A DNA stretch of 64,000 nucleotides from positions 51,122 to 115,121 of the forward strand of contig JAQBVJ010000003.1 of assembly GCA_027623235.1 (NCBI GenBank), written 5' to 3'. Below, piece by piece: positions 47,234 through 56,243 of this stretch. The DNA comes from Planctomycetota bacterium. Its GTDB lineage: Bacteria > Planctomycetota > Planctomycetia > Planctomycetales > Planctomycetaceae. Below the pieces are notes generated by a model. That model was not told where the DNA came from, searched no databases, and worked only from the letters and a program-made list of their open reading frames with translations. A program made the position numbers and the translations under genes. Positions within the stretch are counted from its first letter, which is position 1; every line of letters begins with the position of its first letter.

Positions 47234-47342
47234 AAAAATCAGCCTCTGATTTCGTGTGACTGCTGACGGAAATCAAAGGCGCTTTATTTGCTTCAGCGGT
47301 ACTGGCCCGCGTTTGTCGAGTTCTCGTGACAGGAGTCAAGTA

Positions 47343-50234
47343 ATGAATCTTCGTCATTGGCTGTCAAATTTTTGTGTTGCTCGTTCGACCATAATCAGCA
47401 GACGTAGTGGAGGTCGCCGACGGACTGCGAGCGGAGTCTGGAGTCGTCAGGTCGAGTTCCTTGAGTCTCGAGCAATGCTGACTGCTCGCTTTGCGGGGAG
47501 TTACGCCGGAACTTTCGTCGGCTCGTTTAACGACAATGGCGATGTCGAGGCGGTCCCCGGCGCGACTGTCAGCGACAACAGCATTGAGGTGACAATTATC
47601 GGCTCGACAGTCAACGTCAGCGTGCCGGGCATTGACGGCACGGGCACCGGCACGATTGGTATTGAGGGTGACTTTGACGTGACCGCGATGGGCTCTGTTG
47701 AGAGCACTTCTGTGGGGGTCCGTTACCAGGGGAACCTGGAGCAGTTGGCCAATGGAATCGAGGGGACCGGGTCGTGGACGATTACATCCGGTCCCCAGGG
47801 GCTCACCGGCTCAGGGACGTGGTCGCTCGCACGTCAGACGGCGACAGACTTTGACGGCCATTATGCCGGTTCCTACACAGGAACCGTCAATGGAGACGAC
47901 GTTCCCGGTCCGTCGACCGTCTCGGATAACAGCATTGGCGTGCTGATCTCAGACGGACTCGTCTATGTCGAAGTTCCAGGGATTGATGGCGAGGGAACAA
48001 CCACCATCTTTCCGAGCGGCGGCGCATTCTCGGTGACAGCAAATGGCATGGTCGGCGGAAACGGCATCAACATCGAGTACTCAGGAACGCTGACTGACAA
48101 CGGCGGCGGCAGTGTGACGGGTTCCGGAACCTGGCAGGTCGTGAATTCACCTGGCTTTTCAGGAAATGGAACCTGGCAGCTTTCACGTCTCGCAGCATCG
48201 ACAGCAACGGTCAACCTCACTGATGGGACCGCGATGGTCCGCTATGACGAGAGTTCCAACTCAATTGTTATCGAGGACGGAAACGGCATCCAGTTCCAGC
48301 AGCCGTACTCCGCTCAGACGGAAATCGTCATCAACGGAACGAGCGGGGATGACACGCTTACGATCGATTTCGACGAGGATTTTCCACCGATCCCGGCTGG
48401 CGGACTGACCTTCAACGGTGGATCGCAGGGAGCGTCGGGCGACTCACTTCACCTGACGAATGGCAGCAACATCCCGGTCGTCAATCACCGCTTCGTCGAT
48501 GGCAGTTCCGGATCGATTTCCGGGACGGCTGTGGTCGGTTTTCTGATCAATTATACCGGGCTGGAGCCGATTGTGGATGAACTGGTCGCCGAGGCAAGAA
48601 CATTCACGTTCAGTGGGGCCGACGACGACATCACAGTCGAGGACATCGGTACGTCGAACGACGGAGTCATGCGAATCTCGACGGCTTCGGGGACCAGCGA
48701 GAGCGTTGACTTCATCATGACGGGGGAAGACCTCGCCGTGTTTGCGGGAGCTGGCGATGACCAGATCACGATTGCGTCGCTGGATGCGTCCTTCATCGAC
48801 GAGATCAGTCTGGGTGGGGGCGATGGCCGGGACCGGATCACCGGAAGTAACCGAGCTGACGTCATTGACGGCGGCACTGGATTTGACACGTTGATTGGTG
48901 GCCTCGGCGACGACACGATCAACGGGGGCAGCGGCAATGACACCGTGTTCGCCGGCCCGGGGCGCGACTCGGTTTCCGGCGAATCCGGCAACGATCGAAT
49001 CTTCGGCGAGAACGGCTTCGACACTCTGTCCGGTGGTCCTGGCAACGACTTCCTGCGAGGTGGCCGAGGCAACGACATGATCTTCGGCAACGATGACAAC
49101 GATGAGATTATCGGCGACGAGCAGAACGACACGATTAACGCGGGAGCCGGCAACGACTCGGTCAATACCGGAAGCGGATCGGACGTTGCGTTTGGCGGAA
49201 CGGGAGATGACATCCTTGATGGAAATGTCGGCGATGACCGGCTGTTCGGAGACGACGGCGCGGACCAGGTCATTGGCGGCAGCGGACGTGACCTGCTCCG
49301 GGGCGGAGACGGCTTTGACACTCTTGGCGGTGGAGACGATTTCGACACACTCTTTGGCGATCGCGGCGACGACTTGATTGACGGGGAAGATGGCAACGAC
49401 ACCGTGTTCGGGGGAACCGGCCGCGATTCGATCTCAGGCAGCGCCGGCAACGACCGTCTCTTCGGCGATGACGGTTTCGACACCATCTCCGGCGGCGCGG
49501 GCGATGACTTTTTGAGGGGCGGTCGCGGGAATGATTTCCTCGCCGGTGACGCAGACAACGATGTCATCATCGGCGACGAGCAGAACGACACGGCCGCAGG
49601 TGGAGCCGGAAATGACTCCATCGAGACTGGAGCAGGAGCTGACGTTGTCTTTGCAGGAGCGGGCAACGATACCGTCGACGGTGGTTCCGGTGACGACCGT
49701 CTGTTCGGCGATGCTGGCAGCGATGCGATAACTGGCTCAACTGGCCGCGATTTTATCCGTGGCGGCGACGACGCGGACAACCTGCAGGGAAATGAAGGGC
49801 TCGATACTCTGATTGGTGATCGTGGTGACGACACGCTGCTCGGTGGCGCGGACGACGACAGGCTATTCGGGGGAACCGGCCGTGACTTTCTGGACGGTGG
49901 CGATGGCAACGACCGACTGTTTGGAGACAACGGATTCGACACGCTCAACGGCGGAATCGGGAATGATTTCGTTCGAGGAGGTCGAGGAAACGACCTGCTG
50001 AACGGTGATGACGGCAACGATGAAATCATTGGCGATGAGCACAACGACACGCTCAATGGTGGAATTGGCGACGACACATTGACAGGCAACAACGGAAGTG
50101 ACCTGGCAAACGGCAACGCCGGTGCCGACACGATTGACGTTGAGGAAGGCGCTGGTCCGGACGGAATCGATACCGTGTCCGGAGTGGAAATGATTGATAC
50201 CGTCTTTGCGGACGCGAACGACGTGCTGATGTAA
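47343..50234 (+). CDS. Secreted RTX-type calcium-binding repeat protein (963 aa)
   Basis: The N-terminus carries FLESRAMLTA (39-48), an LEPR-XLL-like planctomycete export/anchor signal. Two related ~105-residue beta-repeats follow (~50-270, each starting FAGSYAGT or HYAGSYTGT). From ~500 to ~930 there is a tract of nonapeptides of the GGxGNDxLx type that bind Ca2+ as a parallel beta-roll. FLRGGRGND recurs at residues 570, 723 and 876. RTX folding needs millimolar Ca2+, which fits an extracellular, probably marine, protein; no enzyme domain is present. ATG 47343 is chosen (GGAG 8 nt upstream). A strong terminator follows. Confidence 0.92.
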   Translation: MNLRHWLSNFCVARSTIISRRSGGRRRTASGVWSRQVEFLESRAMLTARFAGSYAGTFVGSFNDNGDVEAVPGATVSDNSIEVTIIGSTVNVSVPGIDGTGTGTIGIEGDFDVTAMGSVESTSVGVRYQGNLEQLANGIEGTGSWTITSGPQGLTGSGTWSLARQTATDFDGHYAGSYTGTVNGDDVPGPSTVSDNSIGVLISDGLVYVEVPGIDGEGTTTIFPSGGAFSVTANGMVGGNGINIEYSGTLTDNGGGSVTGSGTWQVVNSPGFSGNGTWQLSRLAASTATVNLTDGTAMVRYDESSNSIVIEDGNGIQFQQPYSAQTEIVINGTSGDDTLTIDFDEDFPPIPAGGLTFNGGSQGASGDSLHLTNGSNIPVVNHRFVDGSSGSISGTAVVGFLINYTGLEPIVDELVAEARTFTFSGADDDITVEDIGTSNDGVMRISTASGTSESVDFIMTGEDLAVFAGAGDDQITIASLDASFIDEISLGGGDGRDRITGSNRADVIDGGTGFDTLIGGLGDDTINGGSGNDTVFAGPGRDSVSGESGNDRIFGENGFDTLSGGPGNDFLRGGRGNDMIFGNDDNDEIIGDEQNDTINAGAGNDSVNTGSGSDVAFGGTGDDILDGNVGDDRLFGDDGADQVIGGSGRDLLRGGDGFDTLGGGDDFDTLFGDRGDDLIDGEDGNDTVFGGTGRDSISGSAGNDRLFGDDGFDTISGGAGDDFLRGGRGNDFLAGDADNDVIIGDEQNDTAAGGAGNDSIETGAGADVVFAGAGNDTVDGGSGDDRLFGDAGSDAITGSTGRDFIRGGDDADNLQGNEGLDTLIGDRGDDTLLGGADDDRLFGGTGRDFLDGGDGNDRLFGDNGFDTLNGGIGNDFVRGGRGNDLLNGDDGNDEIIGDEHNDTLNGGIGDDTLTGNNGSDLANGNAGADTIDVEEGAGPDGIDTVSGVEMIDTVFADANDVLM
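49050..50150 (+). repeat. 153-residue (459-bp) higher-order repeat in the RTX tract
   Basis: The F(L/V)RGGRGND unit starts at 49050, 49509 and 49968, spacing exactly 459 bp each time (17 nonapeptides). The third copy is partial and decays before 50150. The flanking GGTGRD and GDEQ/GDEH motifs occur at fixed offsets in each unit. Confidence 0.85.
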
Positions 50235-50260
50235 CGTCGCGACACACTGAGTTACGGCAT

Positions 50261-50292
50261 GGGCCTGGCGAATCATTCGTCAGGCCCTTTTT
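50261..50292 (+). terminator. Rho-independent terminator of the RTX gene
   Basis: GGGCCTG and CAGGCCC (7 bp), with CGAA/TTCG stacking inside, form the stem; TTTTT follows directly. It lies 26 bp after the RTX stop. Confidence 0.9.
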
Positions 50293-50452
50293 GGTAAGTC
50301 ACCTTGATGGGCACCTTATCGGGACGTCGGTTTGTCTGGCCGCTGGGGTTCGTTGTTTCAATGTGCGGATGAGTTTACGCTGGCAGACGTCATGCGCATT
50401 CCGCGACGCGCAATCCTGGATCGCGAAGAATCCCCAGAGTCTGGAATCTCAA

Positions 50453-51934
50453 ATGCGTTGTTTCGTCGTCCTCCTGGTTGCTGTTCTGGCCAATCTCGCA
50501 ATGGTGTCGCTCGCCGGTGCAGCAGAAAAACGGCCCAACTTTCTGTTCGTTCTGGTCGATGATCTCTCGCCGGAATCGCTCAGCATGTACGGCAACAAAG
50601 TCTGCCAGACACCGAACCTGAATCGGCTCGCCGCGGAAGGGATCGTGCTGGACGATGCGCATCACATGGGGGCCTGGTCGGGAGCCGTCTGTACTGCGTC
50701 CCGGACAATGATCATGACCGGTCGCACGGTCTGGCGGATTCCTGGAGCTCGTGGACCGGGGCTGTCCTTTCCAAAGTCGTTTCGAAAGGAGTCGGCGGAT
50801 CAGTGCCTGGCAGCCGTCTTTAACCGGGCCGGCTACGACACGATGCGAACGTGTAAACGGGGCAACAGTTTTGAGGAGGCCAACGCACACTTCACCGTCC
50901 GCCATGACGCGACGAAGCGGGACGGAACGCCAGAAGACGGCAGCCAGTGGCACGGCGACCACGTGATGAACTACCTCCGGTCACGTGAGGCGAGCAAAGA
51001 CTCCGATCCGTTTCTGATCTACTTTGGCTTTTCCCATCCGCACGATCCGCGGAATGCTTCGTCGCAACTGGCTGCGAAATACGGAGCGCGCAATTCCGGT
51101 CCCGGCGACGAGCCAAACCCGAAGGCACCGCCGCTGCCCGTCAACTGGCTGCCGGCTCACCCGTTTCACCACGGCCACCCGAATCTGCGCGACGAAGTGA
51201 AGGTCCAGGGCGTGCTGGAGAAACGCGATGAGGCGACCGTCCGCAACGAAATCGGCCGCGAGTACGCTTGTGTCGAGAACATTGACATTCAGATCGGACG
51301 AGTTCTGAAGCAGCTTGAAAAAACGGGCGACCTCGACAACACGTACGTCCTCTTCACTTCGGATCACGGCATGTCTGTCGGCCGACACGGGCTGATGGGC
51401 AAACAGAATCTTTACGAGCACACCTGGAAGGTGCCGTTCATCGTCCGCGGACCCGGCATTAAAGCGGGCTCGCGAGCTTCCGGCTACACGTATCTGCTCG
51501 ATGTTTTTCCGACGCTCTGCGACTATGCCGGCATCGAGAAACCGGAAACCGTCGAAGGCGAATCGTTCCGCAAAGTTCTGGAAGGAAAAGCCGAGCGGAT
51601 TCGGGACGTCGTGTACGGCGTCTACTCAGGCGGCACGACGCCCGGAATGCGAGCGATCAAGACGGCCGGCTGGAAACTGATTGAGTACGACGTCCTTGAC
51701 GGAACAGTCCGCGAGACGCAGTTGTTCGACCTGAAGGCCAACCCGAATGAATTGCTCGCTGAGCACAACGCCGACGAAGTCAAATCGCTGCTGAAGAACG
51801 CTCCCGAGGCTGGCCAGGTCGACCTCGCTGAGGATCCGAAATTCGCCGCCAAACGGGCCGAACTGGAAGCGCTGCTCAAGAACGAAATGAAACGTCTCGG
51901 CGACCCGTACACACTCGGACCCAGCCGCAACTGA
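50453..51934 (+). CDS. Secreted sulfatase, iduronate-2-sulfatase-like
   Basis: The protein has 493 residues with a signal peptide (1-23). The formylglycine motif is C80-T-A-S-R84, followed by TMIMTGR, and the metal-binding Asp-Asp is at 36-37 (VLVDDLSP). FTSDHGMSVGRHG (~300) supplies the second metal site. The Cys is converted to formylglycine and hydrolyses sulfate esters, here probably of marine polysaccharides (inference). ATG 50453 is chosen because the signal peptide begins there. The start lies 218 bp past the RTX stop. A formylglycine-generating enzyme is not in this window. Confidence 0.92.
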   Translation: MRCFVVLLVAVLANLAMVSLAGAAEKRPNFLFVLVDDLSPESLSMYGNKVCQTPNLNRLAAEGIVLDDAHHMGAWSGAVCTASRTMIMTGRTVWRIPGARGPGLSFPKSFRKESADQCLAAVFNRAGYDTMRTCKRGNSFEEANAHFTVRHDATKRDGTPEDGSQWHGDHVMNYLRSREASKDSDPFLIYFGFSHPHDPRNASSQLAAKYGARNSGPGDEPNPKAPPLPVNWLPAHPFHHGHPNLRDEVKVQGVLEKRDEATVRNEIGREYACVENIDIQIGRVLKQLEKTGDLDNTYVLFTSDHGMSVGRHGLMGKQNLYEHTWKVPFIVRGPGIKAGSRASGYTYLLDVFPTLCDYAGIEKPETVEGESFRKVLEGKAERIRDVVYGVYSGGTTPGMRAIKTAGWKLIEYDVLDGTVRETQLFDLKANPNELLAEHNADEVKSLLKNAPEAGQVDLAEDPKFAAKRAELEALLKNEMKRLGDPYTLGPSRN

Positions 51935-51953
51935 GCATCGTCCACTTAAAGTC

Positions 51954-52024
51954 GCGGAACGGCACAAGCCGTCCGGACCAGCCACCACCAGCCCGCGAAG
52001 ACCGGGCGGCTCACGCCGCGCCGC
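51954..52024. repeat. Short palindromic element, copy related to the 18.06 kb element
   Basis: The arms 51954-51976 and 52002-52024 are imperfectly complementary. The segment GGCACAAGCCGTCCGG and the ACCGGGCGGCT block also occur in the same order and spacing at about 18059-18115, showing a shared dispersed family. It lies between the sulfatase and the zinc-knuckle gene. Confidence 0.7.
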
Positions 52025-52030
52025 ACAGTG

Positions 52031-52618
52031 ATGGGTGAAGAACAAATGCGAGACCAACCAGCACCTGAGCAAGATGAAGACGAGTATTGGCGGTCATCCA
52101 GGGAATTCGTGCGTTTGCTGATCGCGGACCTGAATCAAACCCTCAAAGCAAACCGCATTTCCGTTAAGAAGCGAAGGGAGATCTGCACATCATTCGCGTT
52201 CAGTTTTTGTAACTTCATCGACCAGCGATGGTTCAAGCCGGATGGACGAACTCAGTATCCCCTGCTTTGTTTCGCCGATAAATTCTTCGACATTGATGTA
52301 CCCCTCGACTTGTGCGAGATCAACTTCCCGCACAAGTCAGTCGAATTGCACGGAATGGTCCACGACGAAATCGACTGGTTTTTCGATGAAATAAAGGAAG
52401 ACAGCGCAGCCGTGCTTACGGGGGACGTCGGTGCCGAAACAGACGACGTCGAGATTGCGGAAATTGATTCCGATTCGATAATTCCCCAGCCTTGCTGGAC
52501 TTGTCAGGGGACAGGCCACTGCTTCTGCATTCGTAAAGGCGGTGGTGATCCAACTGGCTGCTCTCGCTGCCGAGGCACCGGCCACTGCCAGCACTGCGCC
52601 GGGTCTGGTAAGTCGTAG
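52031..52618 (+). CDS. Hypothetical protein with DnaJ-like zinc-knuckle C-terminus
   Basis: The protein has 195 residues from ATG 52031; ATG 52046, preceded by GAAGA, is an alternative. The N-terminal ~140 residues are acidic and helical with no recognised domain. The C-terminus repeats CxxCxGTGHCxC and CxxCxGTGHCxxCxGSG, a CxxCxGxG zinc finger as in DnaJ, with a His variation (GTGHC). No J domain is present. Zinc binding is expected and a chaperone-like or redox role is possible, not shown. It lies between two sulfatase genes. Confidence 0.6.
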   Translation: MGEEQMRDQPAPEQDEDEYWRSSREFVRLLIADLNQTLKANRISVKKRREICTSFAFSFCNFIDQRWFKPDGRTQYPLLCFADKFFDIDVPLDLCEINFPHKSVELHGMVHDEIDWFFDEIKEDSAAVLTGDVGAETDDVEIAEIDSDSIIPQPCWTCQGTGHCFCIRKGGGDPTGCSRCRGTGHCQHCAGSGKS

Positions 52619-52751
52619 GGGAAACACGCATAACAAACCGGTGCTCACGGAGGCACGGGCCGCGCGGCCTGGTGAAATCAATGTCGTTCGCCGCGGCCCC
52701 GATGCACGGATGCGAGACACTCCGGCCACCACCGCACTTAAAAGGTCAGCA

Positions 52752-54206
52752 ATGAGATTCCTGATACCACTTCTTGCCATGCTCTGCCTGGTCGCTCCCT
52801 GTGAACTCGCCGCGAAGGACAAACCGCTCAACTTCGTCGTGATCTTTGTCGACGATCTCGGCTGGATGGACCTTTCGTGCCAGGGCAGCGCGATCTACCG
52901 AACGCCGAATGTCGACCGGCTCGCCAAAGAAGGCATGCGTTTTACGAATGGCTACGCGGCGTGTGCGGTGTGCTCACCGACGAGGGCCGCTCTTCAGACT
53001 GGCCGCTATCCGAGCCGCATTGGCGTGACCGACTGGATCCGCTCGCGGTTTCAGCGTGGCAACATTGGCACACCGAAGAAGAATCCGACCGAGTACGTCG
53101 GCGGTCCCAACCAGAAACTGTTGTGCCCGCCGAATCCGTACTGGATGGAAAGCGAAGAGGTCACGATTGCGGAGGTCCTGCACGATGGCAGCTACGAAAC
53201 CGGCTACATCGGCAAGTGGCATCTGGGCGATGACGACTGGTACCCGACCGGTCAGGGCTACCTTGAGAACCGGGGCGGCTGCGATTACGGACAGCCGCCG
53301 TCCTACTTCGATCCGTTCAACCAGCCGAAGCATCGTCACGAGATGATCCGGGCCGGCATTCCCGGTCTGCCGGGCCGGAAGCCGGGCCAGTATTTGACTC
53401 ATCGTGAGGCCGAAGAAGCGGTCGAGCTGATTCGAGCCTGGAAGGATCAGCCGTTTTACCTGCAGGTCTCGCACTACGCCGTCCACACGCCGATTCAGGC
53501 GATCGAAGAAGTCACCGCGAAATACCGCGACAAAGCGACCAGCGAAATCAACGCGAAGTACGCGGCCATGGTCGAGTCGTTCGACGACTCGACGAAAGCG
53601 ATCCTCGACACGCTCGACGAACTGGACCTGACCGACAACACCGTCGTGCTGTTCACCTCAGACAACGGTGGACTGGACAACGGTGGCAACCCGACCGACA
53701 ACGCGCCGCTCCGCAGCGGCAAAGGTCACCCGTACGAGGGCGGCATCCGGGTTCCGTTTCTCGTTCGCTGGCCAGGCGTCGTCAAACCGGGCACGAAGTC
53801 TGACGAGCCGGTCTGCTCAATCGACTTCATGCCCACCCTCGTCGAAGCGGCCGGCCTGGAGCTTCCCGAAGAACGGACGATCGACGGCCTGTCGCTCGTC
53901 GAACATCTTGGCTCAGCCGGAGAAAAGCCTCTCGGCCGCGACGAACTGCTGTGGCACTTCCCGCACTACCGCCACGCCCCCGGCCCGTACAGCATCATCC
54001 GGAAAGGTGACTGGAAGCTGATCCGCTGGGATGAGGGAATCAGCGAGCTCTACAACCTGGACGCCGACCTGGGCGAGTCAAAGAACCTGGCCGAGGCGGA
54101 ACCGACAAAGCTCGCGGAACTCCACGAGCGACTGGACGCACTGCTCGAGGGAACCAGCGCCAGACGGACGCGACCGAATCCAAATTGGAAGCCAAAAAAG
54201 GAGTGA
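52752..54206 (+). CDS. Secreted sulfatase, arylsulfatase A-like
   Basis: The protein has 484 residues with a signal peptide (1-20, ELAAKD). The formylglycine motif is C74-S-P-T-R78, followed by AALQTGR, and the metal-binding Asp-Asp is at 34-35 (FVDDLGWMD). The second metal site FTSDNGG (~302) and the catalytic GKWHLGD (~155) are typical of planctomycete arylsulfatase A homologues. AAGG lies 7 nt before ATG 52752. The C-terminus (LEGTSARRTRPN) lacks a dockerin or anchor. It is only 10 bp from the convergent prolyl-tRNA synthetase stop. Confidence 0.93.
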   Translation: MRFLIPLLAMLCLVAPCELAAKDKPLNFVVIFVDDLGWMDLSCQGSAIYRTPNVDRLAKEGMRFTNGYAACAVCSPTRAALQTGRYPSRIGVTDWIRSRFQRGNIGTPKKNPTEYVGGPNQKLLCPPNPYWMESEEVTIAEVLHDGSYETGYIGKWHLGDDDWYPTGQGYLENRGGCDYGQPPSYFDPFNQPKHRHEMIRAGIPGLPGRKPGQYLTHREAEEAVELIRAWKDQPFYLQVSHYAVHTPIQAIEEVTAKYRDKATSEINAKYAAMVESFDDSTKAILDTLDELDLTDNTVVLFTSDNGGLDNGGNPTDNAPLRSGKGHPYEGGIRVPFLVRWPGVVKPGTKSDEPVCSIDFMPTLVEAAGLELPEERTIDGLSLVEHLGSAGEKPLGRDELLWHFPHYRHAPGPYSIIRKGDWKLIRWDEGISELYNLDADLGESKNLAEAEPTKLAELHERLDALLEGTSARRTRPNPNWKPKKE

Positions 54207-54216
54207 CGCGGCGAAT

Positions 54217-55974
54217 CTACACCGGGACGGACTCCGCTTCCCTGGCCCGCTGTTCGGCGAGGCGGTTCAGAACTTCCTCAACGCCGCTTTCGAGAGGCAC
54301 TTTATCCGGTGAGTCCTGCCAGCGCCATTTGATTTCGAGCTGGCCTTCCTGCAGGCCCTTGCCGCCGATCACCAGGCGGAGCGGGATGCCGATCAGGTCG
54401 GCGTCTTTGAATTTGAAGCCGGGCCGGGCTTTGCGGTCGTCCATCAGGACGTCGACTCCGGCGGCCTGCAGTTCGTCGTAGCATTTATTGGCGACGGACA
54501 TCACCTCTTCGTCGGCGATGTTCAGCGGGACGATGAGCACTTCGTACGGAGCGATGCTCAGCGGCCAGACGATCCCGTTTTCGTCGTGTTTCGTCTCGCA
54601 CAGCGAAGCGATGATCCGGTTCACGCCGATACCGTAGCAACCCATGATGATCGGATGCCGCTTTTCGTTTTCGTCGACGAATTCCGCGCCGAGCGACGAG
54701 GAGTACTTCGTGCCCAGTTTGAACACGTGCCCGACTTCGATGCCGTGAACAATTTCCAGCGTGCCCTCGCACTTCGGACACGGGTCGCCGTCGCCCGCGT
54801 CGCGCAGGTCGAATGTCGTGGCGAGTTCGTAGTCGCGGCCGACGTTGACTCCGGTGTAGTGAGCGTCGCCTGCGTTGGCCCCGGCGATTGCGTTTGCGAT
54901 GAGGGCGACGTCGTGGTCGGCGATGACCTGGCACCTGATGCCGACCGGCCCGGCGAATCCAACGGGAGCTCCGGTGACCTCTTTGATCGTCGCCTCGTCG
55001 GCCAGTTCGACCGACGTCGCGCTGAGTGCGCGGCGGACTTTGCCTTCGTTGGCGTCGTGGTCGCCTCGGACCAGGACCGCGACCGGTTTTTCATCTGCGA
55101 CGTAGATGAGTGTTTTGATCATCTGCTGCGGGTCGCACTTGAGCATGCCGCAGACCTGGTCGATTGTCGTGACTCCGGGAGTGTCGACTTTCGTCAGTTC
55201 GGCGGCATCGGCGCTGGTTGAGATCTCAGCCGCAGCGCGTCCTGTGTCAGCTCGTTCCATGTTGGCGGCGTAGGCGCACTTCGGGCAGCGGATGATCTGA
55301 TCCTCGCCGTTGGCGGCAGGCACCATGAATTCGTGCGAGGCGTCGCCGCCGATCGGGCCACTTTCCGCCTCGACGGGAAGGTATTCAAGCCCGCATCGCG
55401 CGTAGATGCGGCAGTAGGCGGCGTACATCGAGTCGTACGCTGCGTCGAGCTGTTCGATGCTGGCGCTGAAGCTGTACGCGTCCTTCATGAGAAATTCGCT
55501 GGTCCGCAGAACGCCGAACCGCGGTCGTTCCTCGTTGCGGAATTTTGTCTGAATCTGAAACAACGTGAACGGCAGTTGCCGGTACGTCGTGACGATTTTC
55601 GACACGAGGTCGGTAATGACCTCTTCGTGAGTCGGGCCGAGTGCCAGGTGAACTTTGCGGTCGCCGCGTTTGACTTCGAAATTGATGAGGACGTTTCCGA
55701 AGGCGGCTTTGCGGCCAGTTCGCTCGAAGAGGTCGATCGGCTGCAAAGCCGGCAGAAAGACTTCGATCGCTCCCGCCCGTTCCATTTCCTCGCGGACGAT
55801 CGCTTCCGCTTTGCGGAGAGCCCGATAGCCCAGCGGCAGGTACGAATAGGCCCCGGCCATGAGTTGCCGTACGAGCCCGGCTCGCAGCATCAGCTGGTGC
55901 GAGGGGACTTCGGCATCCGCCGGAACTTCCTTCATGGTGGGAATCAGAGTCTGCGTCCAGCGCACGGCATTCAT
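54217..55974 (-). CDS. proS: Prolyl-tRNA synthetase
   Basis: The protein has 585 residues. Class II motif 1 ([21 protein letters not shown]), motif 2 ([25 protein letters not shown]) and motif 3 ([12 protein letters not shown]) are present. An INS editing domain (~240-400) lies between motifs 2 and 3, as in bacterial-type ProRS, and two CPKC segments (~235 and ~400) suggest zinc sites. It charges tRNA-Pro. The start at 55974 begins with the family N-terminus [14 protein letters not shown]. Confidence 0.96.
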   Translation of the reverse strand: MNAVRWTQTLIPTMKEVPADAEVPSHQLMLRAGLVRQLMAGAYSYLPLGYRALRKAEAIVREEMERAGAIEVFLPALQPIDLFERTGRKAAFGNVLINFEVKRGDRKVHLALGPTHEEVITDLVSKIVTTYRQLPFTLFQIQTKFRNEERPRFGVLRTSEFLMKDAYSFSASIEQLDAAYDSMYAAYCRIYARCGLEYLPVEAESGPIGGDASHEFMVPAANGEDQIIRCPKCAYAANMERADTGRAAAEISTSADAAELTKVDTPGVTTIDQVCGMLKCDPQQMIKTLIYVADEKPVAVLVRGDHDANEGKVRRALSATSVELADEATIKEVTGAPVGFAGPVGIRCQVIADHDVALIANAIAGANAGDAHYTGVNVGRDYELATTFDLRDAGDGDPCPKCEGTLEIVHGIEVGHVFKLGTKYSSSLGAEFVDENEKRHPIIMGCYGIGVNRIIASLCETKHDENGIVWPLSIAPYEVLIVPLNIADEEVMSVANKCYDELQAAGVDVLMDDRKARPGFKFKDADLIGIPLRLVIGGKGLQEGQLEIKWRWQDSPDKVPLESGVEEVLNRLAEQRAREAESVPV

Positions 55975-56003
55975 CCTGAATTGAGTAAGGGATTCAGCAA
56001 TTT

Positions 56004-56108
56004 GTTGAAAAAGTGCGAGTCGTTTTGAGTCAGTCGTGCGGCGTAATCCGCCGGTGAATTGCGGCCTTGCTCAGCCGGACGGCTTACGCCGTTCCACGAT
56101 TTTTCAAC
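56004..56108. repeat. Nested palindromic element between proS and the membrane-protein gene
   Basis: The outer arms GTTGAAAAA (56004-56012) and TTTTTCAAC (56100-56108) are perfect; the inner arms CGGCGTAA (56039-56046) and TTACGCCG (56084-56091) are perfect. The order of outer GTTGAAAA and inner CGGC blocks copies that of the element at 17907-18159. The remaining gap (56109-56243) holds nothing recognised. Confidence 0.7.
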
Positions 56109-56243
56109 GGACTCGAAGTGCGCGGGATTCTATGAACCGACAGGGCATGGCGGAAGGAAGTTCGGCTGCGTTGTCTCCGACATGATTTCGTGACATTCCG
56201 GAGACCGGCGTGATGGCGGTCCGGACGGACGTGGGCGTCCGTG

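Noticed and set aside
48551..50245. 564-codon open frame antisense to the RTX gene, rich in Ser and Pro
   Set aside because: It is the mirror of the repetitive GGxGNDxL codons; Ser/Pro/Arg composition follows from the opposite strand, and no start or domain supports it.
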